NCBI GenBank assembly: GCA_049613665.1
Contig: JBMZCV010000013.1
Coordinates: 1-48,668, forward strand
Length of the DNA: 48,668 nt
Source: JBMZCV01 sp049613665
GTDB lineage: Bacteria > Bacteroidota > Bacteroidia > Chitinophagales > UBA2359
Reading direction: 5' to 3'
Numbering within the stretch: position 1 is the first letter of the stretch; the number at the start of each line of letters is the position of its first letter. The notes beneath the pieces were generated by a model. That model was given only the letters and a program-made list of their open reading frames with translations, ran no database searches and was not told where the DNA came from. Positions 16,186 to 25,066 of the stretch are shown piece by piece. The translations under genes and the position numbers were made by a program.

Positions 16186-17109
16186 ATGAATAAAAATAAA
16201 TTATTAGAAATAGAAGACTTGCGACAGCTATCACTTACTGACCCTTGCAATAGTCTTTATTATATTGGCCGTGAATGGCTATCTATTATAGCAGCAGTTT
16301 TGGTTTGCGAATGGTTTTGGCATCCGCTTTTTTATGTGCTTGTGATTATGTGGATTGGAGCGAGAATGCACGCTTTGGGCATTTTAGGACATGATGGTAT
16401 GCACTATTTGCTTTTTAAAAACAAAACGATAAATGATTTTGTAACACATTGGTTCTTGCTTTTTCCGATAGGTTTTTCGCTAAAAACTTTTAGAAAAGTG
16501 CATTTTGAGCATCATAAACACTTGAATACAACAAAAGACCCAGAATATATGAATTTGCGGCAGTATGAAGAATACGATTTTCCCAAAACAATGCGTGGTA
16601 TTTTGTTTACTTTAGTAAAAGATGTAACAGGTTTCAACTCATTGGTTTATACACTAAAAAAATGGCGACATAGGTGGGAAGGCAATGAAAAAAGCTTGCA
16701 AATGTTCGCATTTTTGCAACCAAAAAAAATAGCGGTTCTGCTTGTTTTCGGATTATTTTTATATTTTGCAGGCTTGCTAGATGAGCTTGTTTTATATTGG
16801 TTTGTGCCAATGGCAACATGGTTTGTTTTTTGCATTCGATTGCGAGTAATAGGGGAGCATGAGGCACTAACAAAAACAGCTTTGGGCGAAACTCGAAATG
16901 TTATTCCTACCTTTTTTGAGCGTTGGTTTATTGTTCCAAACTATCATAGTTTGCATCTTGTGCATCATTTATACCCTAGCATTCCGACTTATCATTTGCT
17001 AGAAGGGCATCAGAAGTTGATGGAAAATGAAACTTACAAACAAGAAGCCGTTAATACTTATGGCTATTGGAATATGCTGAAAGAATGTGCAAACTTTAAA
17101 GCAGTTTAA
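16186..17109 (+). CDS. Membrane fatty acid desaturase / hydroxylase superfamily protein
   Basis: Seen: 307 residues from the ATG at 16186. Three histidine boxes of the membrane di-iron family are present: HDGMH (69-73), HFEHH (106-110) and HLVHH (257-261). Hydrophobic helices lie at ~33-60, ~85-98, ~181-200 and ~203-218. Role: O2-dependent desaturation or hydroxylation of a lipid acyl chain in the inner membrane. The pattern resembles the fatty-acid desaturase family (PF00487), but the superfamily also includes beta-carotene ketolases and sphingolipid desaturases, so the substrate is uncertain. It has a dedicated promoter box and a strong terminator, so it is monocistronic. Confidence 0.88.
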   Translation: MNKNKLLEIEDLRQLSLTDPCNSLYYIGREWLSIIAAVLVCEWFWHPLFYVLVIMWIGARMHALGILGHDGMHYLLFKNKTINDFVTHWFLLFPIGFSLKTFRKVHFEHHKHLNTTKDPEYMNLRQYEEYDFPKTMRGILFTLVKDVTGFNSLVYTLKKWRHRWEGNEKSLQMFAFLQPKKIAVLLVFGLFLYFAGLLDELVLYWFVPMATWFVFCIRLRVIGEHEALTKTALGETRNVIPTFFERWFIVPNYHSLHLVHHLYPSIPTYHLLEGHQKLMENETYKQEAVNTYGYWNMLKECANFKAV

Positions 17110-17150
17110 GGTATATTTTTGAACAAAAAAAGAAAAATCTTGGAAAAACA

Positions 17151-17190
17151 AAAAAGGTCATTTGCAACATATATTGCAAATGACCTTTTT
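17151..17190. terminator. Bidirectional intrinsic terminator
   Basis: A perfect 17-bp stem (17151-17167 with 17174-17190) with a 6-base loop and A/T runs on both sides. It serves the desaturase gene (+) and the convergent channel gene (-). Confidence 0.92.
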
Positions 17191-17215
17191 CTATTTTATT
17201 TTTAGCTAAAAAATC

Positions 17216-17968
17216 TTATTCGACATGAATACGATTAATCAAATTTTCAATGACATATTCTTCCATATTGGAATGTAAGTCTTCTTCTTTTTCTTGCAAA
17301 GCGTGAAAAAACCACATCATAACAATACTCAAGATAAGTGCGATAAGTGTTGTATCAAATGCGACATACATGGCATCTGTCACAAGTTGTAAACCTTCTG
17401 GGTCGCTGGCTTGGTCAGCAAAACCTAACGATTCTGCAATACCCATAATCGTGCCGATGAAACCGATAGAAGGAATAGCCCATGCCAAATAGCGAATAAC
17501 AGATTGAGCAGATTCGGCTTTGCTCACATTGATTTTTACTTGTGTAGAAACGATTTCGATAACATCTGAAATAGATTTATTGGCACGAAATTTTGTGCAA
17601 GCTTTTCGTATAATATCTACCATCAAAAAATCATGTTCTTTTTTGTAGTCAATCATTTTGATTTTCAAATCGTTCACATCATTTGGCGATAGTACCCATT
17701 GTTCTTGTTCTGGCAATAGTTTGAGATTAAAGCTTTCTTGCTCATATTTGATACGTTGGCTTCGGCTATTAATCTCGAAAATGCCCCAAAAAAACGCTAT
17801 AAATGTCATAAACTGAATGATACCACCCGGCATATTGCCACCTAATAGCTGAAAAATTCGGCGTAATGCTGAGTTATCACCTACCACATTATAGCCTGCT
17901 ACTACTACTACCATTATCGCTAGGGAAATGACAACAGCCATCAATAAATTTTTATTTTGTCTGTTCAT
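17216..17968 (-). CDS. MotA/TolQ/ExbB family proton-channel protein
   Basis: Seen: 250 residues with hydrophobic helices at ~8-25, ~48-63, ~160-182 and ~206-228. The C-terminal half carries the family signature (YLAWAIPSIGFIGTIMGIAESLG ... DAMYVAFDTTLIALILSIVMM). Family knowledge: such proteins form pentameric inner-membrane channels that use the proton gradient with a TolR/ExbD/MotB-like partner. No such partner gene is adjacent. Instead the next genes upstream encode an FHA protein and two Ser/Thr kinases, suggesting this channel belongs to a phospho-regulated envelope machine. The C-terminal tail (EEDLHSNMEEYVIENLINRI) is a charged helix. Confidence 0.85.
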   Translation of the reverse strand: MNRQNKNLLMAVVISLAIMVVVVAGYNVVGDNSALRRIFQLLGGNMPGGIIQFMTFIAFFWGIFEINSRSQRIKYEQESFNLKLLPEQEQWVLSPNDVNDLKIKMIDYKKEHDFLMVDIIRKACTKFRANKSISDVIEIVSTQVKINVSKAESAQSVIRYLAWAIPSIGFIGTIMGIAESLGFADQASDPEGLQLVTDAMYVAFDTTLIALILSIVMMWFFHALQEKEEDLHSNMEEYVIENLINRIHVE

Positions 17969-17996
17969 ATTTTTCGCTAATTATTTTTTAATTATC

Positions 17997-18085
17997 GTTA
18001 TGTGCCAAGCACTCTTTGAATATACACTTTGATTTGTGCTAAGGTATTGAAAATAAAGGTATTAGCATTCATACTTGAGCAGTTT
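17997..18085 (+). repeat. R2 structured repeat, copy 4 (divergent)
   Basis: The left tip GTGCCAAGCAC is as in copy 3. The centre TGCTAAGGTATTG...GGTATTAGCA keeps a TGCTAA/TTAGCA stem though most bases differ. The right half has decayed. It lies between the channel gene and the FHA gene. Confidence 0.65.
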
Positions 18086-18130
18086 ATTTTCTTATAATCA
18101 AATGCTTAATACTGCCTTTTAGCTACTGTT

Positions 18131-18874
18131 TTACCTTCTTCTAATGGCTACCGTGTGCGTAAAATCTGTTTCCAAAACGCTGTATGCTGCCGAACTATGG
18201 TCGTTGGATTCATCTGTATTTTTGAATACCAATTTGGTAGTACCTACTTGCACAGTATCGCCATCTCTCAAAAATACGGCTTGATGTTTTTGTAAGCGTT
18301 CTTGCAAGCCATTGATATAAGTACCATTTGTGCTTGGGTGTCCGCCTCTCAGCTTGCCATTGTCGAGGAGTTGATAATGAAATCGATGCAAAAAGTCTTT
18401 GGTTACTCGCACTATGGCATGAACTCGGCTCACATATTCATCATCTTTCACACGAATATCTACTTGATGCGGGCCATCTGGACGACCAATTATATTATCG
18501 CCTTCAAACAATTCGTAGGTAATAGGTTCTTTTTCTTCTGTATGAATAATTAACCAACCTGCAACAACTTTGCCATCTTTTTCTGGGTTTTTTATCAATA
18601 CTGGCTCGCTTTTACTTTTCGCTGGTGTGGACGCTGGCTCAGGCTGTGGTGTTTCTACTTCAACTTTGGGCAAATCCTGACGATAAATATCGTGAATTGT
18701 CAAATCTTTCTCAGGTTCGTCTTCTTGCAAAGCTGGCTTGTCAATAATAACCTGCTCTGGTTCTTGTTCGTGTTGCAAATATTTGTTTAAAGGATAGTTA
18801 CAAAATTTGCATCTATACTGCGGAGCAACTACGGGCGTAGTTTTTTTACAGTTATAGCATTTAACTTTAGCCAT
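18131..18874 (-). CDS. Zinc-ribbon and FHA domain protein
   Basis: Seen: 247 residues. The N-terminal zinc ribbon has CYNC (C6, C9) and CKFC (C22, C25). A Pro/Glu-rich linker (~35-100) follows, then an FHA domain (~105-220) with the pThr-binding landmarks GRP (130-132), SRVHA (149-153) and STNGTYING (181-189). The tail SAAYSVLETDFTHTVAIRRR is Ser/Thr-rich. Role: FHA domains bind phosphothreonine peptides. The two kinase genes just upstream are the obvious source of the ligand, and one of them carries a candidate motif. The channel gene downstream may be the output. A well-matched promoter lies ~90 bases upstream. Confidence 0.92.
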   Translation of the reverse strand: MAKVKCYNCKKTTPVVAPQYRCKFCNYPLNKYLQHEQEPEQVIIDKPALQEDEPEKDLTIHDIYRQDLPKVEVETPQPEPASTPAKSKSEPVLIKNPEKDGKVVAGWLIIHTEEKEPITYELFEGDNIIGRPDGPHQVDIRVKDDEYVSRVHAIVRVTKDFLHRFHYQLLDNGKLRGGHPSTNGTYINGLQERLQKHQAVFLRDGDTVQVGTTKLVFKNTDESNDHSSAAYSVLETDFTHTVAIRRR

Positions 18875-18964
18875 ATATATAACAATTTTTTATTTTTTTA
18901 TAGAAAATTGGGTTTGAATACTGTTGTTGATTTTTAGCAAAAAAAACAACACTTATTACAAAAC

Positions 18965-18993
18965 CAAAAGTATGATTATTTTTAAGCGTCAAA
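18965..18993 (-). promoter_or_regulatory. Candidate Bacteroidota promoter for the FHA gene
   Basis: On the minus strand, TTTG (18993-18990), 17 bases, then TACTTTTG (18972-18965), matching the -33/-7 pair TTTG and TAnnTTTG. The leader would be ~85 bases. Confidence 0.55.
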
Positions 18994-19087
18994 GTTAAAA
19001 AAAAATCATACAAAATAACATCAAAACAATTGAAGTTTAACGAAAAAGTCCGCCATTTATCAAAAAAACTAATGAAGATATACCTTC

Positions 19088-20458
19088 TTAGTTTAACACA
19101 TATTTTAGCATCAATTCCAAAATAAGCGGTCGATTTTCGTATTGTGCTTCTTTCATCATTTTTCTGCCTTTCACAGGGTCGTGTTCACCACCGCATTTTC
19201 CATTATAGTACATGTAGCCCAAATAAAATTTCGATTCCGTATCAAACTCTTTATTATGTTGATAGACATTCAAAATTTTGAAACTTTCAGTATAATTGCC
19301 TAGCTTAAAAAGGTTTTTACCTACATTTATTTCATGCAAAATAGACTTGCTATTGCCCACAACAGCACGTTTGTCTTCCCCAGTATCAGCAGTTGTAGCC
19401 TCTTTGTGTTCTTTTGTATTGGGTTCTTCATCCACATAATACCCATGTGTTGGCTTTGACTGTGTTGTATTTTCAGGCTCTTTTATCTCAGGCTCAGTTT
19501 TTGGTTGATTTCTATTCCTAGGTGGTGTCAAAATACTTGTTTCCGTGCCTTCGCTAGGAGGAGTCAAAACACTTGTCTCTGTGCCTTCATCTATGGTTGG
19601 GCGTTTTTGTCGTCCTTCCAAAATGTCGATTAATTCGTTGGCATTGCGACAACGTTTTCCAGCATGTTTTACCAAACAACGCCTTACTATTTCATCATAT
19701 GGCTTGGGCAACAAATCATAATTTATTTCCAAATCTTGAAAAAGAATATTATTCAAAATTTGTTCATAAGTAATGCCTTGCGTCCGACTTCCAAAAGGCA
19801 GTTGGCCTGCAAATATTTCGTAAATGATAATGCCTAGCGACCACAAGTCGACATTTGTTCCCAGCTTTCCGTCGATACCATAAACGGCTGGGGCAAATTG
19901 TTCGGGCGACATATATTCGACACTTCCCAACAATTGCGAAGAAACAGCAGAATCATCTAGGCCGCCTATTTTTTTGCTAATTCCAAAGTCAGCAATTTTG
20001 GCTATATATCCTCCTCTTTTTTGAGAGAGTAAAATATTTTTTGGCTTCAAATCTCTATGAGCAATTTTGCTGTCGTGTAAATATTGTAAGCCTTTCAAAA
20101 TACCTAGTATAATGGTGTAATAGGTGGCTTTGTCACGTTTTTTCTTAAAGAAAATGCTAATATCTCCTGCATTAGCATATTCTAAAATACCAACCTGTAT
20201 ATCTTCTTTTTCGCCTATCGCATTTACCGAAGGTATAATGGTAGCATCAAAATAGCGTATTAAATTGGGGTGTGCCATATCGTCCATACGATTTATTTCG
20301 CTAATAATATCGTATTTTCCCGATTCCATGCCTTTATAAAACTTTAAGGCTACTACCCGATTTCTTATCGTATCTTTGGCTTTGTACACTCTAGCAAAGC
20401 CTCCCTTTCCTATAAAATCTTTCGACGAATCAAACTTATATCTATCTCTAAACTTCAT
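19088..20458 (-). CDS. Hanks-type Ser/Thr protein kinase with duplicated TETS motif and Sel1-like tail
   Basis: Seen: 456 residues from the ATG at 20458; an in-frame TTG at 20476 is less likely. The kinase domain (~8-285) is complete: glycine loop IGKGGFARVY, K39 in ALKF, HRDLKPKN (134-141), DFG (157-159) and MSPEQF in the activation segment. After it come two tandem 12-residue units, EGTETSVLTPPS (291-302) and EGTETSILTPPR (303-314), then a charged linker and a Sel1/TPR-like region (~378-440, YLGYMYYNGKCGGEHD). No membrane helix is present. The TETS-V/I-L motif is a plausible autophosphorylation and FHA-docking site. It neighbours a second kinase and the FHA gene. Confidence 0.92.
   Translation of the reverse strand: MKFRDRYKFDSSKDFIGKGGFARVYKAKDTIRNRVVALKFYKGMESGKYDIISEINRMDDMAHPNLIRYFDATIIPSVNAIGEKEDIQVGILEYANAGDISIFFKKKRDKATYYTIILGILKGLQYLHDSKIAHRDLKPKNILLSQKRGGYIAKIADFGISKKIGGLDDSAVSSQLLGSVEYMSPEQFAPAVYGIDGKLGTNVDLWSLGIIIYEIFAGQLPFGSRTQGITYEQILNNILFQDLEINYDLLPKPYDEIVRRCLVKHAGKRCRNANELIDILEGRQKRPTIDEGTETSVLTPPSEGTETSILTPPRNRNQPKTEPEIKEPENTTQSKPTHGYYVDEEPNTKEHKEATTADTGEDKRAVVGNSKSILHEINVGKNLFKLGNYTESFKILNVYQHNKEFDTESKFYLGYMYYNGKCGGEHDPVKGRKMMKEAQYENRPLILELMLKYVLN
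19521..19588 (-). repeat. Two tandem 36-bp coding repeats in the kinase gene
   Basis: Segments at 19557-19588 and 19521-19552 encode the two EGTETS(V/I)LTPP units. They differ at a few, mostly silent, positions, which indicates a duplication kept under protein-level selection. Confidence 0.75.
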
Positions 20459-20779
20459 CAATTTGGTTGCTTGCAAGGTAACTCAATAGCAATTTATAAC
20501 ACAACAAAACATTTTCTTGTGTTATAAATTACGTTTCTATTATTTTTTTTATTAACTGTTTAGCAATAACATTTTCAGCTAAAAAATGGCTTTATCTAAA
20601 AAAAGAAAAACTTATTTTTTAGCTCAAAAACTTGCTACTAAACAATTACATTTCTTGTTATTAAAAGAGTAAAATGGCCTTGAAATATAAGGCCATTTAT
20701 TCAAATTATGTTAAAAAGCGTCGTATTTTTTATTGCTTTATAACTTTTGTTTCTTTTTGTGTTAACAGTAAGGATTTAC

Positions 20780-20938
20780 TGTTTTGCTGTTTTTTAAACA
20801 TACTATTTTTTTTAGGCTAAGATGGCCAATATTTGCAAATTTTATGGCCTTCTGAACTGAAAATAGTATATTTCCCTTGTCAAAAGGCGTTTTTTTTATT
20901 CAACTGAAGATTGTTATAAAAAATGTCAGAATCATTGA
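20780..20938 (+). repeat. R1 palindromic repeat, copy E
   Basis: The core (20796-20873) has the full order of boxes (AAACATACTATTTTT, TTTAGGCTAAG, TGGCC, CTGAACTG, AAAATAGTATATTT). The right flank TTATTCAACTGAAGATTG and AAAATGTCAGAATCATTGA matches copy A. The gap 20477-21091 between the two kinases otherwise holds only a terminator. Confidence 0.85.
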
Positions 20939-20945
20939 TAAAATA

Positions 20946-20999
20946 AGTCAAATATAAAAATGCTCTTCCCAAATTGTCAGAGCGTTTTTATATTTGACT
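20946..20999 (-). terminator. Intrinsic terminator of the membrane kinase gene
   Basis: Arms of 21 bp (20946-20966 and 20979-20999, one mismatch) with a 12-base loop. It lies ~90 bp past the stop of the kinase at 21092. Confidence 0.85.
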
Positions 21000-21091
21000 C
21001 TTTTGAGTAGCAAAATGTTTCATTTCTTCCTTATTATTGAAAGAAAAAGCTTGGAACTAGCTTAGAATATCTAAACAAATAAATAACATTT

Positions 21092-22222
21092 TTACAGCCA
21101 ATATATTTTTACATTAATGGCAATGACAACCAATAGAATAAAAAATAGCCATGCTGCCAACGACCACCACGCCAAACTCAACACTTCTGCGGCTTTTTTA
21201 GGATATTTGTCTTTCCAAAAAAAATAAATTCCTAAACCAAACAACGGAGAAAGTAATACATTTCCTACAAAAATCATATTTTTATGATTAGCTTTCAACG
21301 GAACTTGAGGCTTTGCCTCCTCATGTTTTTGGCTATTGCTGCTTTCTACTACTTCAGCATTGAGATTGCCATTGAGCAATTTTATCAATTCATTGGCGGT
21401 TTGCACCCTTTCTTTCGCATCTTTTATCAAGCACCAACTTATCATAGCTCGATAAGGCTGCATGATTTCTTCCTCTTCAAAAATAGGTACTACATTTTTA
21501 CGCATAATATTGAACATCATCTGCTCATGCGAAACACCATCATTGCGGCCGCCAAAAGGCAATTCGCCCGTAAACAATTCGAACAATATAATGCCTAACG
21601 CCCATAAATCTAAATTAGTGCTTAATTGCCCATTGATTCCATGCTTTTTTGTATCAAACTGCTCAGGGGCCATATATTCTACCGTTCCGAGTAGTTTTGA
21701 AGATACATGTCCTTCTTGTTCTATTTTTTTTGCCAAACCAAAATCTGCTACCTTTGTAGTCCAGATACCTGCTTCTTTGTTTAGCAATATATTTTGCGGC
21801 TTAATGTCACGATGAATAACGCCGTGTTCATGTAGATAGTTCAGTCCTTCCAATAACCCACTAACAACTTGCCGTATTTCTTCTAGGCTAGGAAAAGTTT
21901 TGATAAAATCGTTCAAATCGCCTGCATTGGCATATTCAATAATAGCAACTTGCATACAAGCATTTGGGTCATATATCGTTGGCGATTTTAGCAAGACGGA
22001 GTCATAATAACGCACAAGATTTTTGTGTCTAATTTTAGTAACCTTTTTTAGTTCTTCTATGACACCATATTTATCTTCGGAATCGCCATGATAAAACTTT
22101 AATGCAACGGTTCGCTTCATCAAAGTGTCGGTAGCCTTATATACTTTGGCAAAACCACCTTCGCCTAAGCGGTCGGTTTTGGTATCGTATTGATAGCGTT
22201 GTCGAAATTCTTGTAAAGTCAT
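21092..22222 (-). CDS. Hanks-type Ser/Thr protein kinase with C-terminal membrane helices
   Basis: Seen: 376 residues. The kinase domain (~10-285) has all key elements: LGEGGFAKVY, K42, HRDIKPQN (137-144), DFG (160-162) and MAPEQF. After a short linker there are two hydrophobic segments (~314-336 and ~345-372), so the kinase is held on the cytosolic face of the inner membrane, with no sizeable external sensor. It is clearly a paralog of the kinase at 19088-20458 (shared DLWxLGII, LPFGxR and the 'EYANAGD' hinge). It probably works with the FHA and channel genes downstream. A CAAATGTA at 22266-22273 could be its -7 box. Confidence 0.93.
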   Translation of the reverse strand: MTLQEFRQRYQYDTKTDRLGEGGFAKVYKATDTLMKRTVALKFYHGDSEDKYGVIEELKKVTKIRHKNLVRYYDSVLLKSPTIYDPNACMQVAIIEYANAGDLNDFIKTFPSLEEIRQVVSGLLEGLNYLHEHGVIHRDIKPQNILLNKEAGIWTTKVADFGLAKKIEQEGHVSSKLLGTVEYMAPEQFDTKKHGINGQLSTNLDLWALGIILFELFTGELPFGGRNDGVSHEQMMFNIMRKNVVPIFEEEEIMQPYRAMISWCLIKDAKERVQTANELIKLLNGNLNAEVVESSNSQKHEEAKPQVPLKANHKNMIFVGNVLLSPLFGLGIYFFWKDKYPKKAAEVLSLAWWSLAAWLFFILLVVIAINVKIYWL

Positions 22223-22456
22223 AAATGGCTGAATATCAGATGAAAATAAATCATTTTTTGGGTTTCAAATGTAGCATTTTTTAGATTTTGTTTTGAGACT
22301 GAAAAAATCTAACTTTTGCTCAAATTGATATTTTTTCTAAGCCAAAGGAACTAATTAATATAGCCTAAAAAATGAAAGCTTATATCTTTTTCACATCTTG
22401 AGGATTTGAAAAAAAAATGCTTTACAGAGTGTTTAGGTGCCAAAATATTTTTCTAT

Positions 22457-22497
22457 AAAAAAGTCGTTCAAAATAAGTGTTTGAACGACTTTTTTGT
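22457..22497 (-). terminator. Intrinsic terminator of murA
   Basis: Arms AAAAGTCGTTCAA and TTGAACGACTTTT enclose a ~9-base loop, with A/T runs on both sides. It begins within a few bases of the murA stop. Confidence 0.88.
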
Positions 22498-22498
22498 T

Positions 22499-23809
22499 TT
22501 ACATTTTCACTATATCTGCCCCTAACTTTCGCAAGCGTTCATCAAAATACTGATAGCCTCTTTCTATCTGATGAGCATTGCTGATAAGGCTTGTTCCTTT
22601 GGCAGATAGTGCTGCAATGAGCAATGAAACACCTGCTCGAATATCGGGCGACGACATTTTGATGCCTCGCAGAGCTTGCTTTCTATCCAAACCAATGACT
22701 ACGGCACGATGTGGGTCGCAAAGTATGATTTGAGCTCCCATATCTTTGAGTTTATCGACAAAAAATAGGCGACTTTCAAACATTTTTTGATGAATGAGCA
22801 AACTACCTTTTGCTTGTGTCGCAACTACCAACAATATACTCAAAAGGTCTGGCGTAAAACCAGGCCAAGGGTGGTCATATATCGACAAGATAGAGCCGTC
22901 CATAAATGTTTGGATTTCGTAGCTATCTTGTGCTGGAATATAAATATCGTCATTTCTCCTTTCGAGCCGAATGCCTAGCTTTTGGAAAGTACGAGGAATA
23001 GGCCCAAGTTGGTCATAACAAGTATTTTTAATCGTGATTTCGGATTGCGTCATAGCTGCAAGTCCAATCATACTACCTATTTCGAGCATATCGGCTAAGA
23101 GCGTATGCGAACAACCGCCCAATTTTTCGACTCCTTCAATGGTCAATAAGTTTGAACCAATGCCGCTAATATTTGCTCCCATGCTATTGAGCATTTTGCA
23201 AAGTTGCTGTGTGTAAGGTTCGCAAGCAGCATGATAAATCGTTGTTTTTCCTTCGGCCAAAACTGCTGTCATCAGCACATTGGCAGTACCTGTAAGCGAA
23301 GGTTCTTCCATCAAAATGTAAGTTCCTTTTAGCTGTTGGGCAGTTATCTCAAAGCTTTTTTTATCGGCATTGAACACAAAATTTGCTCCTAGCATTTTTA
23401 GGCCAATAAGATGCGTGTCGAGCGGACGACGGCCAATTTTATCGCCTCCAGGTTTTGGCAAAATGGCTTTTCGAAAACGAGCCAGCAAAGGCCCTGCCAA
23501 TAAAACAGAACCTCTCAGTTTTCTGGTTTGCTGTCGGTAAGCTTCTGTTTCAAGATAATCTAAATCAATATCATCGGCTTGAAAGCGAAATGAACCTTCG
23601 GCAATTTTGGTTATTTTTACGCCCAAATCACGCAAAAGCAATATCAAATTATTGACATCTAAAATATCAGGTAAATTGTGTATAGTTACCACTTGGTCGG
23701 TTAGCAACACGGCAGCTACTACTTCCAAAGCTTCATTTTTTGCACCTTGTGGTATAAAATCGCCTTTCAAGGCCTTGCCACCTACAATTTTTAGGGTATC
23801 GGTTTGCAT
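22499..23809 (-). CDS. murA: UDP-N-acetylglucosamine 1-carboxyvinyltransferase, Asp-type active site
   Basis: Seen: 436 residues, the standard length, with PQGAKNEAL near the start (K24, N25 substrate contacts) and the catalytic loop KPGGDKIGRRPLDTH (119-133). Role: transfers enolpyruvate from PEP to UDP-GlcNAc, the first committed step of peptidoglycan synthesis, in the cytosol. The loop residue that is Cys115 in E. coli is Asp here (D123). Family knowledge: Asp at this site, as in Mycobacterium and Chlamydia, keeps activity but prevents covalent inactivation by fosfomycin. It is the second gene of an operon, 5 bp behind the DUF4290 gene. Confidence 0.97.
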   Translation of the reverse strand: MQTDTLKIVGGKALKGDFIPQGAKNEALEVVAAVLLTDQVVTIHNLPDILDVNNLILLLRDLGVKITKIAEGSFRFQADDIDLDYLETEAYRQQTRKLRGSVLLAGPLLARFRKAILPKPGGDKIGRRPLDTHLIGLKMLGANFVFNADKKSFEITAQQLKGTYILMEEPSLTGTANVLMTAVLAEGKTTIYHAACEPYTQQLCKMLNSMGANISGIGSNLLTIEGVEKLGGCSHTLLADMLEIGSMIGLAAMTQSEITIKNTCYDQLGPIPRTFQKLGIRLERRNDDIYIPAQDSYEIQTFMDGSILSIYDHPWPGFTPDLLSILLVVATQAKGSLLIHQKMFESRLFFVDKLKDMGAQIILCDPHRAVVIGLDRKQALRGIKMSSPDIRAGVSLLIAALSAKGTSLISNAHQIERGYQYFDERLRKLGADIVKM

Positions 23810-23814
23810 TTTAT

Positions 23815-24450
23815 TTATCTACTTTTTCGTTTTTTATGATTGTTTTGACTAGAATGATGCGAACTTTTGCGACGGCTGCTAGAAGTATTTTTTTTGCGTT
23901 TTCTACTAGATTTAGGCAAACTAATATGGTCGTTTTGTTCAATATTTAAAACACCATCAGACAAAATTCGCAAGTCATTTTTAATAATTTCTTCATTGAT
24001 GCTTTCATTGCTCCAACTTTTATACACCATTCGCATATAGTTGGCTATCACTTTTGCCATCGCCAATTGCTTGTCAGGGTCTTCCATTTTAATGGCTTTT
24101 GCCACCAAATTTTCGATATTTCGCCCATAATGTTTGTGTTTGATACGATGCTGAGGATAAGGCATATCACCTGTTTTTAGGCGTACTTCTTCTCTTGTAG
24201 GTTTTGGATATGGCCCGTCAATGTCGAGTTTAAAATCGGATAATATATATAATTGATGCCAAAGCTTGAAACGAAATTCATCAATATTTCGGAGATGTGG
24301 ATGTAACTGTCCCATAAGAGCAATAATAGCATTTGCAAAAGCATTTCTTTTATCTCGGTCTTCAATTTCTATGGCTTCTTTCACTAAGCGTTGAATATTG
24401 CGGCCATATTCTTTAAAAATCAGTTGTTCATTTTGAGTATTATACTCCAT
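23815..24450 (-). CDS. DUF4290 family protein
   Basis: Seen: 211 residues from the ATG at 24450. The start MEYNTQ is characteristic of this family, so the in-frame ATG at 24462 is not preferred. Two related segments are visible (KEYGRNIQRLVKEAIEIEDRDKR and HYGRNIENLVAKAIKMEDPDKQ), suggesting an internal duplication. The last ~35 residues are Ser/Lys/Arg-rich and probably disordered. The family is known mainly from Bacteroidota and is commonly found next to murA, as here (5-bp gap), which hints at a cell-wall role or regulation, but no function is established. Confidence 0.88.
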   Translation of the reverse strand: MEYNTQNEQLIFKEYGRNIQRLVKEAIEIEDRDKRNAFANAIIALMGQLHPHLRNIDEFRFKLWHQLYILSDFKLDIDGPYPKPTREEVRLKTGDMPYPQHRIKHKHYGRNIENLVAKAIKMEDPDKQLAMAKVIANYMRMVYKSWSNESINEEIIKNDLRILSDGVLNIEQNDHISLPKSSRKRKKNTSSSRRKSSHHSSQNNHKKRKSR

Positions 24451-24655
24451 GTTTAAAATCATAAATCTATTTTTTTTGCTTAAAAAAAAATTATTTGTAG
24501 TTGCAAAAATGAAAGGAAAAGTTTGGAAAATGCTTTTTCAATAGAAAGTAGAAACAATACACCATCATTAAATGCTTAGAATACAAGCATTTAAAGAGAT
24601 GGGTTAGTAGTGTAAATATCTTTTTTAGAAAAAAAAATTGAAAAGACAAGGCTTT

Positions 24656-24707
24656 GTTTAAAAATTGTTTATTTTTTAAGCCAAAGCATAAAATTTAAAC
24701 AATCTCC
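24656..24707 (+). repeat. R3 palindromic repeat
   Basis: GTTTAAA (24656-24662) and TTTAAAC (24694-24700) enclose a middle with TTTAAGCCAAAGCATAAAA, shared with other R3 copies. It lies in the 24451-25066 gap. Confidence 0.6.
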
Positions 24708-24915
24708 AAATTAGATAATAAGACGAATTGTTATAAATACTATTTCATAAGACGCATATTTGTGTTTTCTGCTACACAAATAATACCAAGTTCTTTAAAA
24801 TAAGAACGAAAAAAGACAAACTTTGTTTTTTAGCTGCTATGTTGAAACGAAAACATCTTTGATTTTGTCAAATATTAAGCTGTTATGGTAAGGTTAAAAG
24901 GCAAAGGTTTGCTTT

Positions 24916-25018
24916 GAGTGTCAAATACTATTTATTAAACACACTTTTTTCTACTAATGTTGTTGAAATTAGTGTGTTAGCTTTCACAATTTGCAGCATA
25001 AATCTATCTAAATACTTA
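24916..25018 (+). repeat. R2 structured repeat, copy 5 (divergent)
   Basis: The left tip AGTGT-CAA-ATACT still pairs (with G-U), whereas copies 2 and 3 use GTAC/GTAC and GTGC/GCAC. The end TTCACAATTTGCAGCATAAA resembles copy 3. The rest of this ~600-bp gap (24451-25066) holds an R3 copy and no convincing gene. Confidence 0.7.
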
Positions 25019-25066
25019 TTTGTGAGTACCCACAAAGATAATCATTTTTGTATAGAAAAGAGATTT

